Source of the DNA: Acidobacteriota bacterium
GTDB lineage: Bacteria > Acidobacteriota > Terriglobia > UBA7540
DNA: 9,525 bases
Assembly: GCA_003165615.1 (NCBI GenBank)
Contig: PLWR01000522.1
Location: 1 to 9,525 of the forward strand
Direction: 5' to 3'
Under the pieces are notes generated by a model, which had not been told where the DNA came from, ran no database searches, and saw only the letters and a program-made list of their open reading frames with translations. This document shows, piece after piece, positions 1-5,516 of the stretch (position 1 is its first letter; each line of letters begins with the position of its first letter). A program made the translations under genes and the position numbers.

Positions 1-492
1 GGTCCAGTGTCCCCAGCTTTTTTGCGCCCAGATCGGGAGTTTATACCAGACTTTTCCCACACCCAATCCTTTGGCGTAGCTTCCGGTGGGAATTTCGAAC
101 ATGGTAAATGTGCCAATCTCCGGGCAGTGCTTCGTCTCTTTTATGAATCGATACTTCGCCCCCAATTCGATGTCCTGAAATCCATAGGCGCTGGGACCAA
201 CACCGGAAGGAAGGTATCGCGGGTTGTTGGAAGGAATGACGGCACCCAGAGGCAGAATGATATGCAGGTGCAGATTGGGAGCAGCGCCCCAATTGGCTTC
301 AAACGCCGGGCCCACAGGATCGGCTTCCACCGGGGTTGCATCCGCGGCGCCAAATAAATAGACCTCGTAATGGCGAAATTCTATGGGCTCGGGATCGTCG
401 GTTTGAAACGGCGGGCCCGCCCAAAGGTTCGCGGCGGCGAGCATATAGAACAGTAAGAGCGATGTTCTTGCCCAACATTGAATTGTCTTCAT
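1..492 (-). CDS. Exported outer-membrane-like protein, MetA/phenol-degradation transporter-like (partial, C-terminus off window)
   Basis: The frame is open for 164 codons from the ATG at 492 to the left edge, so only the N-terminal part is seen. Residues 1-25 look like a signal peptide: Lys2 near the start, a hydrophobic run SLLLFYMLAAANLWA, then GPPF. The mature protein begins with the acidic motif PFQTDDPEPIEFRHYEVYLFG. It continues with short alternating segments such as LHLHIILPLGAVIP, IELGAKYRFI and FTMFEIPTG that resemble antiparallel strands of an outer-membrane barrel. I link this to the family often annotated 'putative MetA-pathway of phenol degradation' or simply 'transporter'; that assignment is from memory of the motif, and phenol need not be the substrate. 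It is the last visible gene of the padR operon, 73 nt after the three-helix protein. A modest GGAG lies upstream of the ATG. Confidence 0.62.
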   Translation of the reverse strand, partial: MKTIQCWARTSLLLFYMLAAANLWAGPPFQTDDPEPIEFRHYEVYLFGAADATPVEADPVGPAFEANWGAAPNLHLHIILPLGAVIPSNNPRYLPSGVGPSAYGFQDIELGAKYRFIKETKHCPEIGTFTMFEIPTGSYAKGLGVGKVWYKLPIWAQKSWGHWT

Positions 493-565
493 TCGCGCTC
501 CGTGGAAAAGGGGCACGGGCATCCTGCGGTTGTGAACTGCGACAAGGGAGGCCATACCCCTCGCT

Positions 566-952
566 CTATTTTCCTTGCAAGAAATCTGCAAACGGCGGAA
601 ACGTCAGTAAGATTCCTAATGCCAGGAGCAGGTACGCTGTGGCATTGATCCTACTGAGGGAAACCGTCTTCGCTCGCCAGTGCTTTGCCAAGGCTAACCA
701 TGTGACCAACCACATCAGAATCGCCACGGTGGTTACGCCCGAGAGCGGTCCAGTGGGACGATAAAACGTCAAGCAATTGGCAATTGACTTGGAGGCATCC
801 GCGACGAAACCGATAATCCCCAAGAAGGCGCAGCCCGCCCCCGTCGACAGAATCGCCGCAGCGGCTGGTCCGTTGGGCAGAGATCCAGCAAGAAGCGGTC
901 GTGGCCCTCCCAAGGCGGTCGGCTGTATAGTTTCTGGCTGCGCTGGGTTCAT
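566..952 (-). CDS. Small three-helix membrane protein of unknown function
   Basis: A 128-residue protein starting MNPAQPETIQ. The start at 952 is supported by a GGAG 8 nt upstream and by an ATGA overlap with the stop of the preceding gene, which suggests translational coupling. Longer in-frame readings upstream run through the neighbouring gene in another frame. The first 28 residues are Pro/Gly-rich and polar. Three hydrophobic segments follow: about 29-52 (AAAAILSTGAGCAFLGIIGF), 74-92 (TTVAILMWLVTWLALAKHW) and 102-124 (INATAYLLLALGILLTFPPF). The loop between helices 1 and 2 holds FYRPTGPLSG. I do not recognise a named family and see no catalytic motif. Its tight coupling to the four-helix protein suggests that the two form one complex; that is inference. 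Confidence 0.72.
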   Translation of the reverse strand: MNPAQPETIQPTALGGPRPLLAGSLPNGPAAAAILSTGAGCAFLGIIGFVADASKSIANCLTFYRPTGPLSGVTTVAILMWLVTWLALAKHWRAKTVSLSRINATAYLLLALGILLTFPPFADFLQGK

Positions 953-1518
953 TGGGTTTTCTCCGCCAAATGAATAGTTGAGCCGCCATTCACGGGCGCG
1001 TACTTGTTGAGCATCGCACCGAACATTCCGGCCACTCCTGCCGCCCCTAATGCTGTCAGCACAAAAACCAGAACGGCTCGGCGAATTTGTGGATGTTCGT
1101 GCATCGATCGTTGGTATGTGGTCATAACATAGGCCACCATCGTCATCACCATGGGAGCGATCCAAGCAACGTGTTCTTTCCACTCCATTCCCAGGGTGTG
1201 CCATCCCCTCGTGGCGGGACTCGACATCAGGACAAATTTTGGATAAAACGCGAGGCTGGTGGACCCCGCGGGCGGAACGGCGCGATACCACGGATAAATA
1301 ATGTAAGCTCCCGTCAGGACTGCCGCCCAACCGAGAGTGGCCATACTGAAGAGATAAAAACGTTCCAGTGAGATGCCGCGTGGGGTTATTCCGGGATTCC
1401 GCTCAAAGCAGGCTGACCTAAACCGCTCCACAACCAGTCCGTAAATTGCCAGGAGAAAGAACCCGCCAAACAACATCCCATGCACTATCGTGACGAACGC
1501 GCGCAGTGTAATTTCCAT
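949..1518 (-). CDS. Four-helix membrane protein with His residues at helices, unknown function
   Basis: A 189-residue protein starting MEITLRAFVT. The ATG at 1518 is chosen over an upstream in-frame ATG at 1569 because GGGAG lies 7 nt before it and the added N-terminus (MRFAVPRQQPESTGSTV) is polar and unlike a membrane protein. Predicted helices are about 8-30, 56-78, 113-134 and 148-170. His13 sits inside helix 1 (TIVHGMLFGG). His107 and His116 lie before and at the start of helix 3 (WHTLGMEWKEHVAW), next to several Trp and Tyr. Such placement is compatible with haem or metal binding, as in small cytochrome-b-like membrane anchors, but no CXXCH or known cytochrome signature is present and I do not recognise the family. 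It follows padR by 66 nt and overlaps the next gene by 4 nt, so it is probably PadR-controlled. Confidence 0.72.
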   Translation of the reverse strand: MEITLRAFVTIVHGMLFGGFFLLAIYGLVVERFRSACFERNPGITPRGISLERFYLFSMATLGWAAVLTGAYIIYPWYRAVPPAGSTSLAFYPKFVLMSSPATRGWHTLGMEWKEHVAWIAPMVMTMVAYVMTTYQRSMHEHPQIRRAVLVFVLTALGAAGVAGMFGAMLNKYAPVNGGSTIHLAEKTQ

Positions 1519-1521
1519 CAC

Positions 1522-1536
1522 AGTACTCCCGGTACT
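1522..1536 (-). promoter_or_regulatory. Hairpin presenting the Shine-Dalgarno of the four-helix protein
   Basis: In the mRNA sense the sequence reads AGTAC-CGGGA-GTACT: a perfect 5-bp inverted repeat whose 5-nt loop contains most of the GGGAG ribosome-binding site, ending 3 nt before the ATG at 1518. If it forms, it would display or sequester the ribosome-binding site. Five base pairs is short and may be chance. Confidence 0.3.
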
Positions 1537-1584
1537 CTCAGGTTGTTGCCGAGGTACGGCGAACCGCACCCTTACAAAAACCCG

Positions 1585-1899
1585 TTAGTGGTGGTGCTCC
1601 TCGCCAAACATTTCACCGAAAAGCTCCTGCACACGCCGCCGCCCGGAGCGCAGCGCCCTGCGGCCCAATGGAGTTATCTTGTAGACCCGGCGACCGGACT
1701 TTCCATTGCGTTCCTGGTGCGACCGAAGATAACCCTTATTCTCCAAGCCATGCAGAATGGGATAGAGCGTCCCTGCACTTAACTTGTATCCATGGCGCGC
1801 CAGCTCCTCCGCGATCCACGTTCCGTAAAGAGGTTCTTCCGCGGCGTGATGGAGAATATGCAGGCGAATCAATCCCGAATAGAGGCTCTTATCATCCAT
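1585..1899 (-). CDS. PadR-family transcriptional regulator
   Basis: A 104-residue protein starting MDDKSLYSGL, the usual size of short (PadR-s1 type) regulators. The winged helix-turn-helix is clear: LIRLHILHHAAEEPLYGTWIAEEL, then the recognition segment LSAGTLYPILHGLENKGYL, then the wing NGKSGRRVYKITPLGRRAL. The C-terminal helix, VQELFGEMFGEE, would dimerise the protein and ends in three histidines (HHH). The ATG at 1899 is preferred over one at 1965 because it matches the family N-terminus; the longer version would translate the palindrome and the promoter. It is first in a run of minus-strand genes, so it probably regulates itself and the three membrane or envelope genes that follow. The ligand is unknown; the His tail might bind metal, but that is speculation. 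Confidence 0.93.
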   Translation of the reverse strand: MDDKSLYSGLIRLHILHHAAEEPLYGTWIAEELARHGYKLSAGTLYPILHGLENKGYLRSHQERNGKSGRRVYKITPLGRRALRSGRRRVQELFGEMFGEEHHH

Positions 1900-1918
1900 A
1901 TTGTGTTTCGATGCCCTG

Positions 1919-1932
1919 TTTCGATATCGAAA
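1919..1932. promoter_or_regulatory. Perfect 14-bp palindrome, candidate PadR operator
   Basis: TTTCGATATCGAAA is a perfect dyad 20 bp upstream of the padR ATG. It overlaps the expected transcription start of the -35/-10 pair just upstream. A partial second copy, TGTTTCGAT, repeats directly at 1904-1912 and 1917-1925 (13-bp period). Autorepression by binding a palindrome at the promoter is usual for PadR proteins. The sequence is not the ATGT-N8-ACAT operator described for some members. Confidence 0.6.
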
Positions 1933-1933
1933 G

Positions 1934-1965
1934 TCTATACTGAAGGACAAACGCACGGTTGTCAA
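1934..1965 (-). promoter_or_regulatory. Probable padR operon promoter
   Basis: On the minus strand a consensus TTGACA (1960-1965) precedes TATAGA (1934-1939). The 20-bp spacing is longer than ideal; CAGTAT at 1937-1942 gives 17 bp but is a poorer -10. The palindrome follows directly, so a bound repressor would cover the start point. Confidence 0.45.
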
Positions 1966-2000
1966 GAGGAGCGGAAGGCTCGCGGAAGAAGTGGGGACCG

Positions 2001-2951
2001 CTATTTCAACGGGATCTGTGACTTGTTGCTTTCAAGCCACTGCTCAAAGGTTTGGAGCGATGGATTTAAACTCCGGGAGAAAGCCACGCTGCGGGCGCCA
2101 CAAAAATACTCTTCAAAATCACACTTGAACTGAAACATGTTGCCAAGGTCTTCCGCGCCCGGGAAACCGAAGCCACGGTACACTTCCGGCGGAACTGCGT
2201 TGTACTCCACTTCCCTGCCCAGCACCGCACTGAACTCCGCAGCCATCTGGGAACCGGTCAAGTGCTCACCCGCGATTCCGACCGTCTTACCAATGAACTC
2301 GGAACCGCGTTTGAAAATGCCATAGGCGCACCGGCCGATGTCCTCGGCAGCGATGCCCGGGAGTTTCTTATCTCCCATGGGAAGGGTTATCGAAAGTCTG
2401 CCATTCGGCCCTGTTTTGGGGCCCATTCCGAAATAGATGAAGTTGTCCCAGTAGAACGAAGTCAGCAGGAATGTAGTGGGCACGCCGAGTTCGCTGAAGA
2501 TGTGATCGGCCGCGCCCTTGCCGTCAAAATGTGGAACTTTGTACTCGCCCATCAGCGTGGGCATGCGATTGTCGCTGAGCGGCACCCAGCGGCGGGTGTC
2601 TTCCAGGGTGGACCATATAACGTGTTGCACGCCGGCGTGCTTCGCCGCCTCAGCCATGGCGGCAGCACTTGCTAGTTCCTTGTCGGGGGAAAAATGGTTC
2701 CAGAAGAAGGTGACCGCGTAGACTCCATAGGCGCCCTGGAAGGCGCGCATGAGGGTCTGGACGTCATCCACGTCGGCCGCAACCACGTCGGCGCCTAGCT
2801 TGGCCAACGCTTTCGCCTTATCGGAATTGGGGTCGCGAGTCAATGCCCGGACGGTGAAATCGCCCGCCGGGTCATTCAAAATGGCGCGGGCTAAACCGCC
2901 GCCCTGCGCTCCAGTGGCTCCTACAACAGCGATGATCTTCTTCTGCGACAT
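2001..2951 (-). CDS. NmrA/HSCARG-like NAD(P)-binding protein (atypical SDR)
   Basis: 316 residues, the normal length for NmrA-like proteins. The N-terminal Rossmann fold is clear: IIAVVGATGAQGGG (residues 6-19) is the GxxGxxG dinucleotide loop, and ALTRDPNSDKA (36-46) after the second strand supplies Arg39, typical of NADPH preference. Later segments (HVIWSTLEDTRRW, KVPHFDGKG, TLPMGDKKLPGIAAEDIGRCAYGIFKRG, GFPGAEDLGNMFQF) match what I recall of the NMRAL1/HSCARG and fungal NmrA group. Members often lack the catalytic Tyr-Lys pair and act as NADP(H)-redox sensors rather than enzymes, so an enzymatic reaction should not be assumed. The start is supported by AAGGA 8 nt before the ATG. It stands 153 nt after the superoxide dismutase gene, and a shared response to oxidative state is possible but unproven. 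Confidence 0.9.
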   Translation of the reverse strand: MSQKKIIAVVGATGAQGGGLARAILNDPAGDFTVRALTRDPNSDKAKALAKLGADVVAADVDDVQTLMRAFQGAYGVYAVTFFWNHFSPDKELASAAAMAEAAKHAGVQHVIWSTLEDTRRWVPLSDNRMPTLMGEYKVPHFDGKGAADHIFSELGVPTTFLLTSFYWDNFIYFGMGPKTGPNGRLSITLPMGDKKLPGIAAEDIGRCAYGIFKRGSEFIGKTVGIAGEHLTGSQMAAEFSAVLGREVEYNAVPPEVYRGFGFPGAEDLGNMFQFKCDFEEYFCGARSVAFSRSLNPSLQTFEQWLESNKSQIPLK

Positions 2952-2978
2952 GTAATTTCCTTGTTAAGCTGGCGGTTA

Positions 2979-3024
2979 GGGCGCCGTGTCACGTACAGCC
3001 TTGCCACGGTGACCTTCGGCGCCC
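2979..3024 (-). repeat. Imperfect hairpin between sod and the nmrA-like gene
   Basis: GGGCGCCG (2979-2986) pairs with CGGCGCCC (3017-3024). An inner 5-bp stem, GTCAC (2988-2992) with GTGAC (3009-3013), encloses a 16-nt loop. No T-run follows on either strand, so it is not a standard intrinsic terminator. It lies 27 nt upstream of the nmrA-like start and could be a leader structure or a processing site. Confidence 0.35.
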
Positions 3025-3104
3025 AGATCGGGTTCTCTGCGTCAGCCCCTTCGCTACAGATAACAGCCACTCCCGAAAGGGCGCCCAAGGCACGATTCGC
3101 GTGT

Positions 3105-3716
3105 TTACTTTACCGAGTGAAAGCGCTTCTCGATTTCAGCCCAGTTCACCACGTTCCACCACGCGGCAAGGTACTCATTCCGGCGATTCTGATACTTCAG
3201 GTAATAAGCGTGCTCCCAAACATCGATACCGAGGAGGGGGAATTTGCCTTCGAGAACCGGGCCGTCCTGGTTGGGGGTGGAGTAGACTTCAAGCTTGCCG
3301 CTGTGGGCGACGAGCCATGCCCATCCCGAGCCAAAGCGGCCGATGCCGGCAGCAGAGAGTTTCTCTTTTAGAGTGTCAAAGCTCCCAAAGGTGCTGTTGA
3401 TGGCCGCGGCCAGCGCTCCGCTCGGTTGGCCACCAGCGTGGGGGCCCATGATTTGCCAGAACATGGAGTGGTTAATGTGCCCGCCGCCGTTATTGCGGAC
3501 GGCGGTTTTGATCGATTCGGGGACAATCGCCAAGTTGTTAGCGAGCAATTCCTCAATACTCTTATTCGCCAGTTCGGGCGCGGATTCAAGGGCTTTATTC
3601 AGGTTGGTTACATAGGCGTTGTGGTGTTTCCCGTGATGGATTTCCATCGTCAACTTGTCAATGGAAGGCTCCAGTGCATCGGGAGCATACGGCAGAGCGG
3701 GTAGTGTGAACGGCAT
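3105..3716 (-). CDS. sodA: Superoxide dismutase, Fe/Mn family, Mn-type
   Basis: 203 residues, full length. It converts superoxide to hydrogen peroxide and oxygen, and without a signal peptide it should be cytoplasmic. Metal ligands are visible: His27 ([13 protein letters not shown]), His83 ([11 protein letters not shown]), and Asp165 and His169 ([16 protein letters not shown]). The outer-sphere Gln sits in the C-terminal domain (TPNQDGPV, Gln150), and Gly occupies the GGGH position in the N-terminal domain. This is the manganese or cambialistic arrangement rather than the Fe-type one. [10 protein letters not shown] and [11 protein letters not shown] are also classic. AGGAGGAG just before the ATG is a strong ribosome-binding site. 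A likely promoter and a long structured leader lie upstream. The symbol sodA is used for the Mn type; metal use cannot be proved from sequence. Confidence 0.97.
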   Translation of the reverse strand: MPFTLPALPYAPDALEPSIDKLTMEIHHGKHHNAYVTNLNKALESAPELANKSIEELLANNLAIVPESIKTAVRNNGGGHINHSMFWQIMGPHAGGQPSGALAAAINSTFGSFDTLKEKLSAAGIGRFGSGWAWLVAHSGKLEVYSTPNQDGPVLEGKFPLLGIDVWEHAYYLKYQNRRNEYLAAWWNVVNWAEIEKRFHSVK

Positions 3717-3760
3717 AACTCCTCCTCAGGTGCGGAAAGTTTCGAAGGTACGCCACCTCA

Positions 3761-3804
3761 TCTTCCCTGGGGAAGAGAAACCACCGCCCGTGGGCAGCGC
3801 TGCC
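3761..3804 (-). promoter_or_regulatory. Dyads in the sod leader
   Basis: Two perfect dyads lie between the putative start point and the sod ATG. GGCAGCGCTGCC (3793-3804) is a 12-bp palindrome. TCTTCCCTGGGGAAGA (3761-3776) can fold as a 6-bp stem with a 4-nt loop. They may structure the 5' untranslated region. No known riboswitch consensus was recognised. Confidence 0.35.
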
Positions 3805-3834
3805 TTCGGCAAGAATTTGAAATGTCTCAATACA

Positions 3835-3883
3835 GCCCGGACAGTGTAGTCGTGAAATAATAGATTAAACCATACGTCCGGGC
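3835..3883. repeat. Inverted repeat GCCCGGAC / GTCCGGGC flanking the sod -10
   Basis: GCCCGGAC at 3835-3842 and its exact complement GTCCGGGC at 3876-3883 are centred 41 bp apart, about four helical turns. One arm lies in the -35/-10 spacer and the other just downstream of the expected start point. The flanks (ACAG before each arm, read outwards in) extend the match with one extra base. This arrangement would suit two operator half-sites or an RNA-independent DNA loop. Confidence 0.4.
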
Positions 3884-3890
3884 CTGTCAA
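3862..3890 (-). promoter_or_regulatory. Probable sod promoter
   Basis: On the minus strand TTGACA (3885-3890), 17 bp, then TAATCT (3862-3867). The perfect -35 and ideal spacing support a sigma-70-type promoter despite the weak -10. The start point would be near 3855, giving a leader of about 140 nt. Confidence 0.5.
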
Positions 3891-3902
3891 ACGTGGGGAG
3901 GG

Positions 3903-4655
3903 CTACTGAAAGTACTTTCCGCCATCGACCACCAGGTTCTGACCGCTTATTGCGCACGCCGCGGAACTCAACAGGAAGAGCATGACAGGGGAGACGTGCT
4001 TCGCCTCAATCAGGTGTTTGACGCATTGGTCGCGAATCAGCGCTTGCTTACCCTCCTCCGTCACGTATTTGCGGAGCTGCTTTTCCGTCATGATCCATCC
4101 CGGGCTGATCATGTTCACGCGAATCCCATCTTTTCCCAATTCGCGCGCCAGCGATCGCGTAAAGCCCAGGATCCCGCTTTTGGTGGCGTTATAGACCGTG
4201 AAGGGTTCAAAACCGAACATGTAATTGGTGGTGCAGATGTTGACGATACTCTTGCCTTCCCCGCTCCTCAGGAGTTCCAGGCACGCTCTGGACATCAGCA
4301 GGAAGGATCGCAAGTTCAAGGTCCACATGCGGTCACACTCTTCGACCGTGAGCGCATCAAAACTGATCCTGTCGTCATTCGCTGCATTATTGACGAGATA
4401 ATCGATGCGCCCGGCTAATTCGCGCACATAATCCGAGAAGGCCTTGATCTGGTCCGGCGCCGTCAGGTCGGCCTGATAGTAGTGAGCGTGCCTCCCCAGC
4501 GCTTTGGCGGCCAATTGGCCTTTCCGGGCGTTTCGGGCACAGAAATAAACCTCGCAGTCAACCTCACAAAGAGTACGGCAGAAATCATATCCGATGCCTT
4601 CGCTCCCGCCCGTTACCACCGCCACTTTGCCGGCAAATTCACCTGCATCCATCAT
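3903..4655 (-). CDS. Short-chain dehydrogenase/reductase (classical SDR)
   Basis: 250 residues from MMDAGEFAGK, the usual length of classical SDRs. The ATG at 4655 is chosen because GGGGAG lies 8 nt upstream and the fold begins at once; an extension to 4766 would add about 37 basic residues with no family match. Visible motifs are TGGSEGIG (15-22, cofactor loop), CARN with Arg41 (suggesting NADP(H)), NNAAN (89-93), Asn114 (TLNLRS), Tyr155 and Lys159 (YNATK), PGW after strand 6, and the C-terminal GQNLVVDGGKYF. The residue 13 before the Tyr, normally the catalytic Ser, is Thr142 (VNICTTN). The substrate cannot be told; similar SDRs act on sugars, acyl groups or alcohols. It is 186 nt upstream of sod and divergent from the DedA gene. 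Confidence 0.93.
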   Translation of the reverse strand: MMDAGEFAGKVAVVTGGSEGIGYDFCRTLCEVDCEVYFCARNARKGQLAAKALGRHAHYYQADLTAPDQIKAFSDYVRELAGRIDYLVNNAANDDRISFDALTVEECDRMWTLNLRSFLLMSRACLELLRSGEGKSIVNICTTNYMFGFEPFTVYNATKSGILGFTRSLARELGKDGIRVNMISPGWIMTEKQLRKYVTEEGKQALIRDQCVKHLIEAKHVSPVMLFLLSSAACAISGQNLVVDGGKYFQ

Positions 4656-4781
4656 GATGATTTCTCCCCGAGGTTTCGCGCCCGCGCCTGCCCAGCGTCC
4701 ACCTCGTATCTGCTTTTCGAAGCTGCGTCGTAGGGTACCACTAATTCCTTCCGCAGTCGTTCCCACCGCGTTACGAAATTA

Positions 4782-4791
4782 ATTCGCGAAT
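4782..4791. promoter_or_regulatory. Palindrome in the divergent SDR/DedA intergenic region
   Basis: The 235-bp region 4656-4890 separates two divergent genes and must hold both promoters, but I see no convincing -35/-10 pair on either strand. The clearest element is the 10-bp palindrome ATTCGCGAAT at 4782-4791, within an AT-rich stretch (TTACGAAATTAATTCGCG). CCTCGAGG at 4811-4818 is a second short palindrome. Either may be chance. Confidence 0.25.
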
Positions 4792-4890
4792 CAGCCTCCG
4801 AGAAACGCGGCCTCGAGGGCGGAGCCGCGGCGGTCTCCTGCCAAAATCTTCTGGGGGGAAAGCCCAAGTTCGTGCATAATCGCGGGAATC

Positions 4891-5502
4891 GTGGCCAATA
4901 CCATTTTCCAACTATTGTCGGAGTTCTTCGCCCACTACGGGTACTGGGTTGTTTTCTTCGGTGTGATGCTGGAAAACATTGGCTTCCCTATCCCCGGTGA
5001 GACCGTGCTTCTGTTTGCCGGCTTTCTGGCCTATCAAGGCAAGATGCACATTCTGCCGGCGATTCTCACCGCCATTGCCGGGGCCACAACCGGCGCCAGT
5101 CTTGGTTACTGGCTCGGCCGGCACGGCGGCACTTCTGTGGTCAACCGTCTGCTGGGGCGTTTTCCCCGGCTTCGGAAGCGTTACGACGTTTCCCAGAGGA
5201 TATTCCTCAAGCACGGTCAATGGGCAGTATTTGCCTCGCGTTTCGTCGCAGGTTTGCGCATGTTTGCGGGAATTCTGGCCGGTGCTTTACGCATGCCTTT
5301 TTCGCCTTTTCTGCTTTATAGCTTTGCGGGTGCGGTTTGCTGGGCACTCGTGATCGGTTACGTGGGTTTTCTGTTTGGGAGTAGCTGGGGAAAGCTGGTC
5401 CACTTTGTGGGCCGTATGGACCGCATCGCGCTGGTCATCATTACAGGAGCCGCGCTGGTGTTGTTTCTGGTTTACCGGGTTCGGCGAAAGAAGCCATCAT
5501 AA
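4891..5502 (+). CDS. DedA-family integral membrane protein
   Basis: 203 residues, starting at GTG (4891), with only a weak GGGA upstream; no better in-frame start is present. Family signatures are clear: ENIGFPIPGET (residues 28-38, with the conserved Glu28 and Glu37), a hydrophobic region with GYWLGRHGG (72-80), and SRFVAGLRMFAGILAG (116-131) with Arg117 and Arg123. Further helices run to about residue 196, followed by the basic tail RVRRKKPS. DedA (SNARE-associated/VTT) proteins are inner-membrane proteins; some members translocate undecaprenyl phosphate or phosphatidylethanolamine, others affect proton motive force and drug resistance. Which role applies here cannot be decided. It is the only plus-strand gene; it ends 14 bp from the end of the convergent TPR gene, with no visible terminator between them. 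Confidence 0.93.
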   Translation: MANTIFQLLSEFFAHYGYWVVFFGVMLENIGFPIPGETVLLFAGFLAYQGKMHILPAILTAIAGATTGASLGYWLGRHGGTSVVNRLLGRFPRLRKRYDVSQRIFLKHGQWAVFASRFVAGLRMFAGILAGALRMPFSPFLLYSFAGAVCWALVIGYVGFLFGSSWGKLVHFVGRMDRIALVIITGAALVLFLVYRVRRKKPS

Positions 5503-5516
5503 GACTGGCTGGCCCT

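Noticed and set aside
953..1330. Longer reading of the three-helix protein from 1330
   Set aside because: It is the four-helix gene read in another frame; the ATGA overlap at 949-952 gives the natural start.
1900..1965. PadR start at 1965
   Set aside because: It would place the promoter and palindrome in the coding region, and the family N-terminus begins at 1899.
2137..2955. Plus-strand open frames over the NmrA-like gene
   Set aside because: They are antisense shadows without ribosome-binding sites or family motifs; the minus-strand protein is clear throughout.
3071..3086. CCCGAAAGGG and GGGCGCCC after the sod gene as an intrinsic terminator
   Set aside because: The stems are short and no T-run follows on the transcribed strand.
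4656..4766. N-terminal extension of the SDR by about 37 residues to an ATG at 4766
   Set aside because: The added part is basic with no family match, and a GGGGAG site fits the ATG at 4655.
4872..4890. CATAAT just before the DedA start as a -10 element for a nearly leaderless mRNA
   Set aside because: No -35 or proper extended -10 accompanies it, so support is too weak.
5503..5516. Bidirectional terminator between DedA and TPR genes
   Set aside because: The 14-bp gap and adjacent bases show no stem with a T-run.
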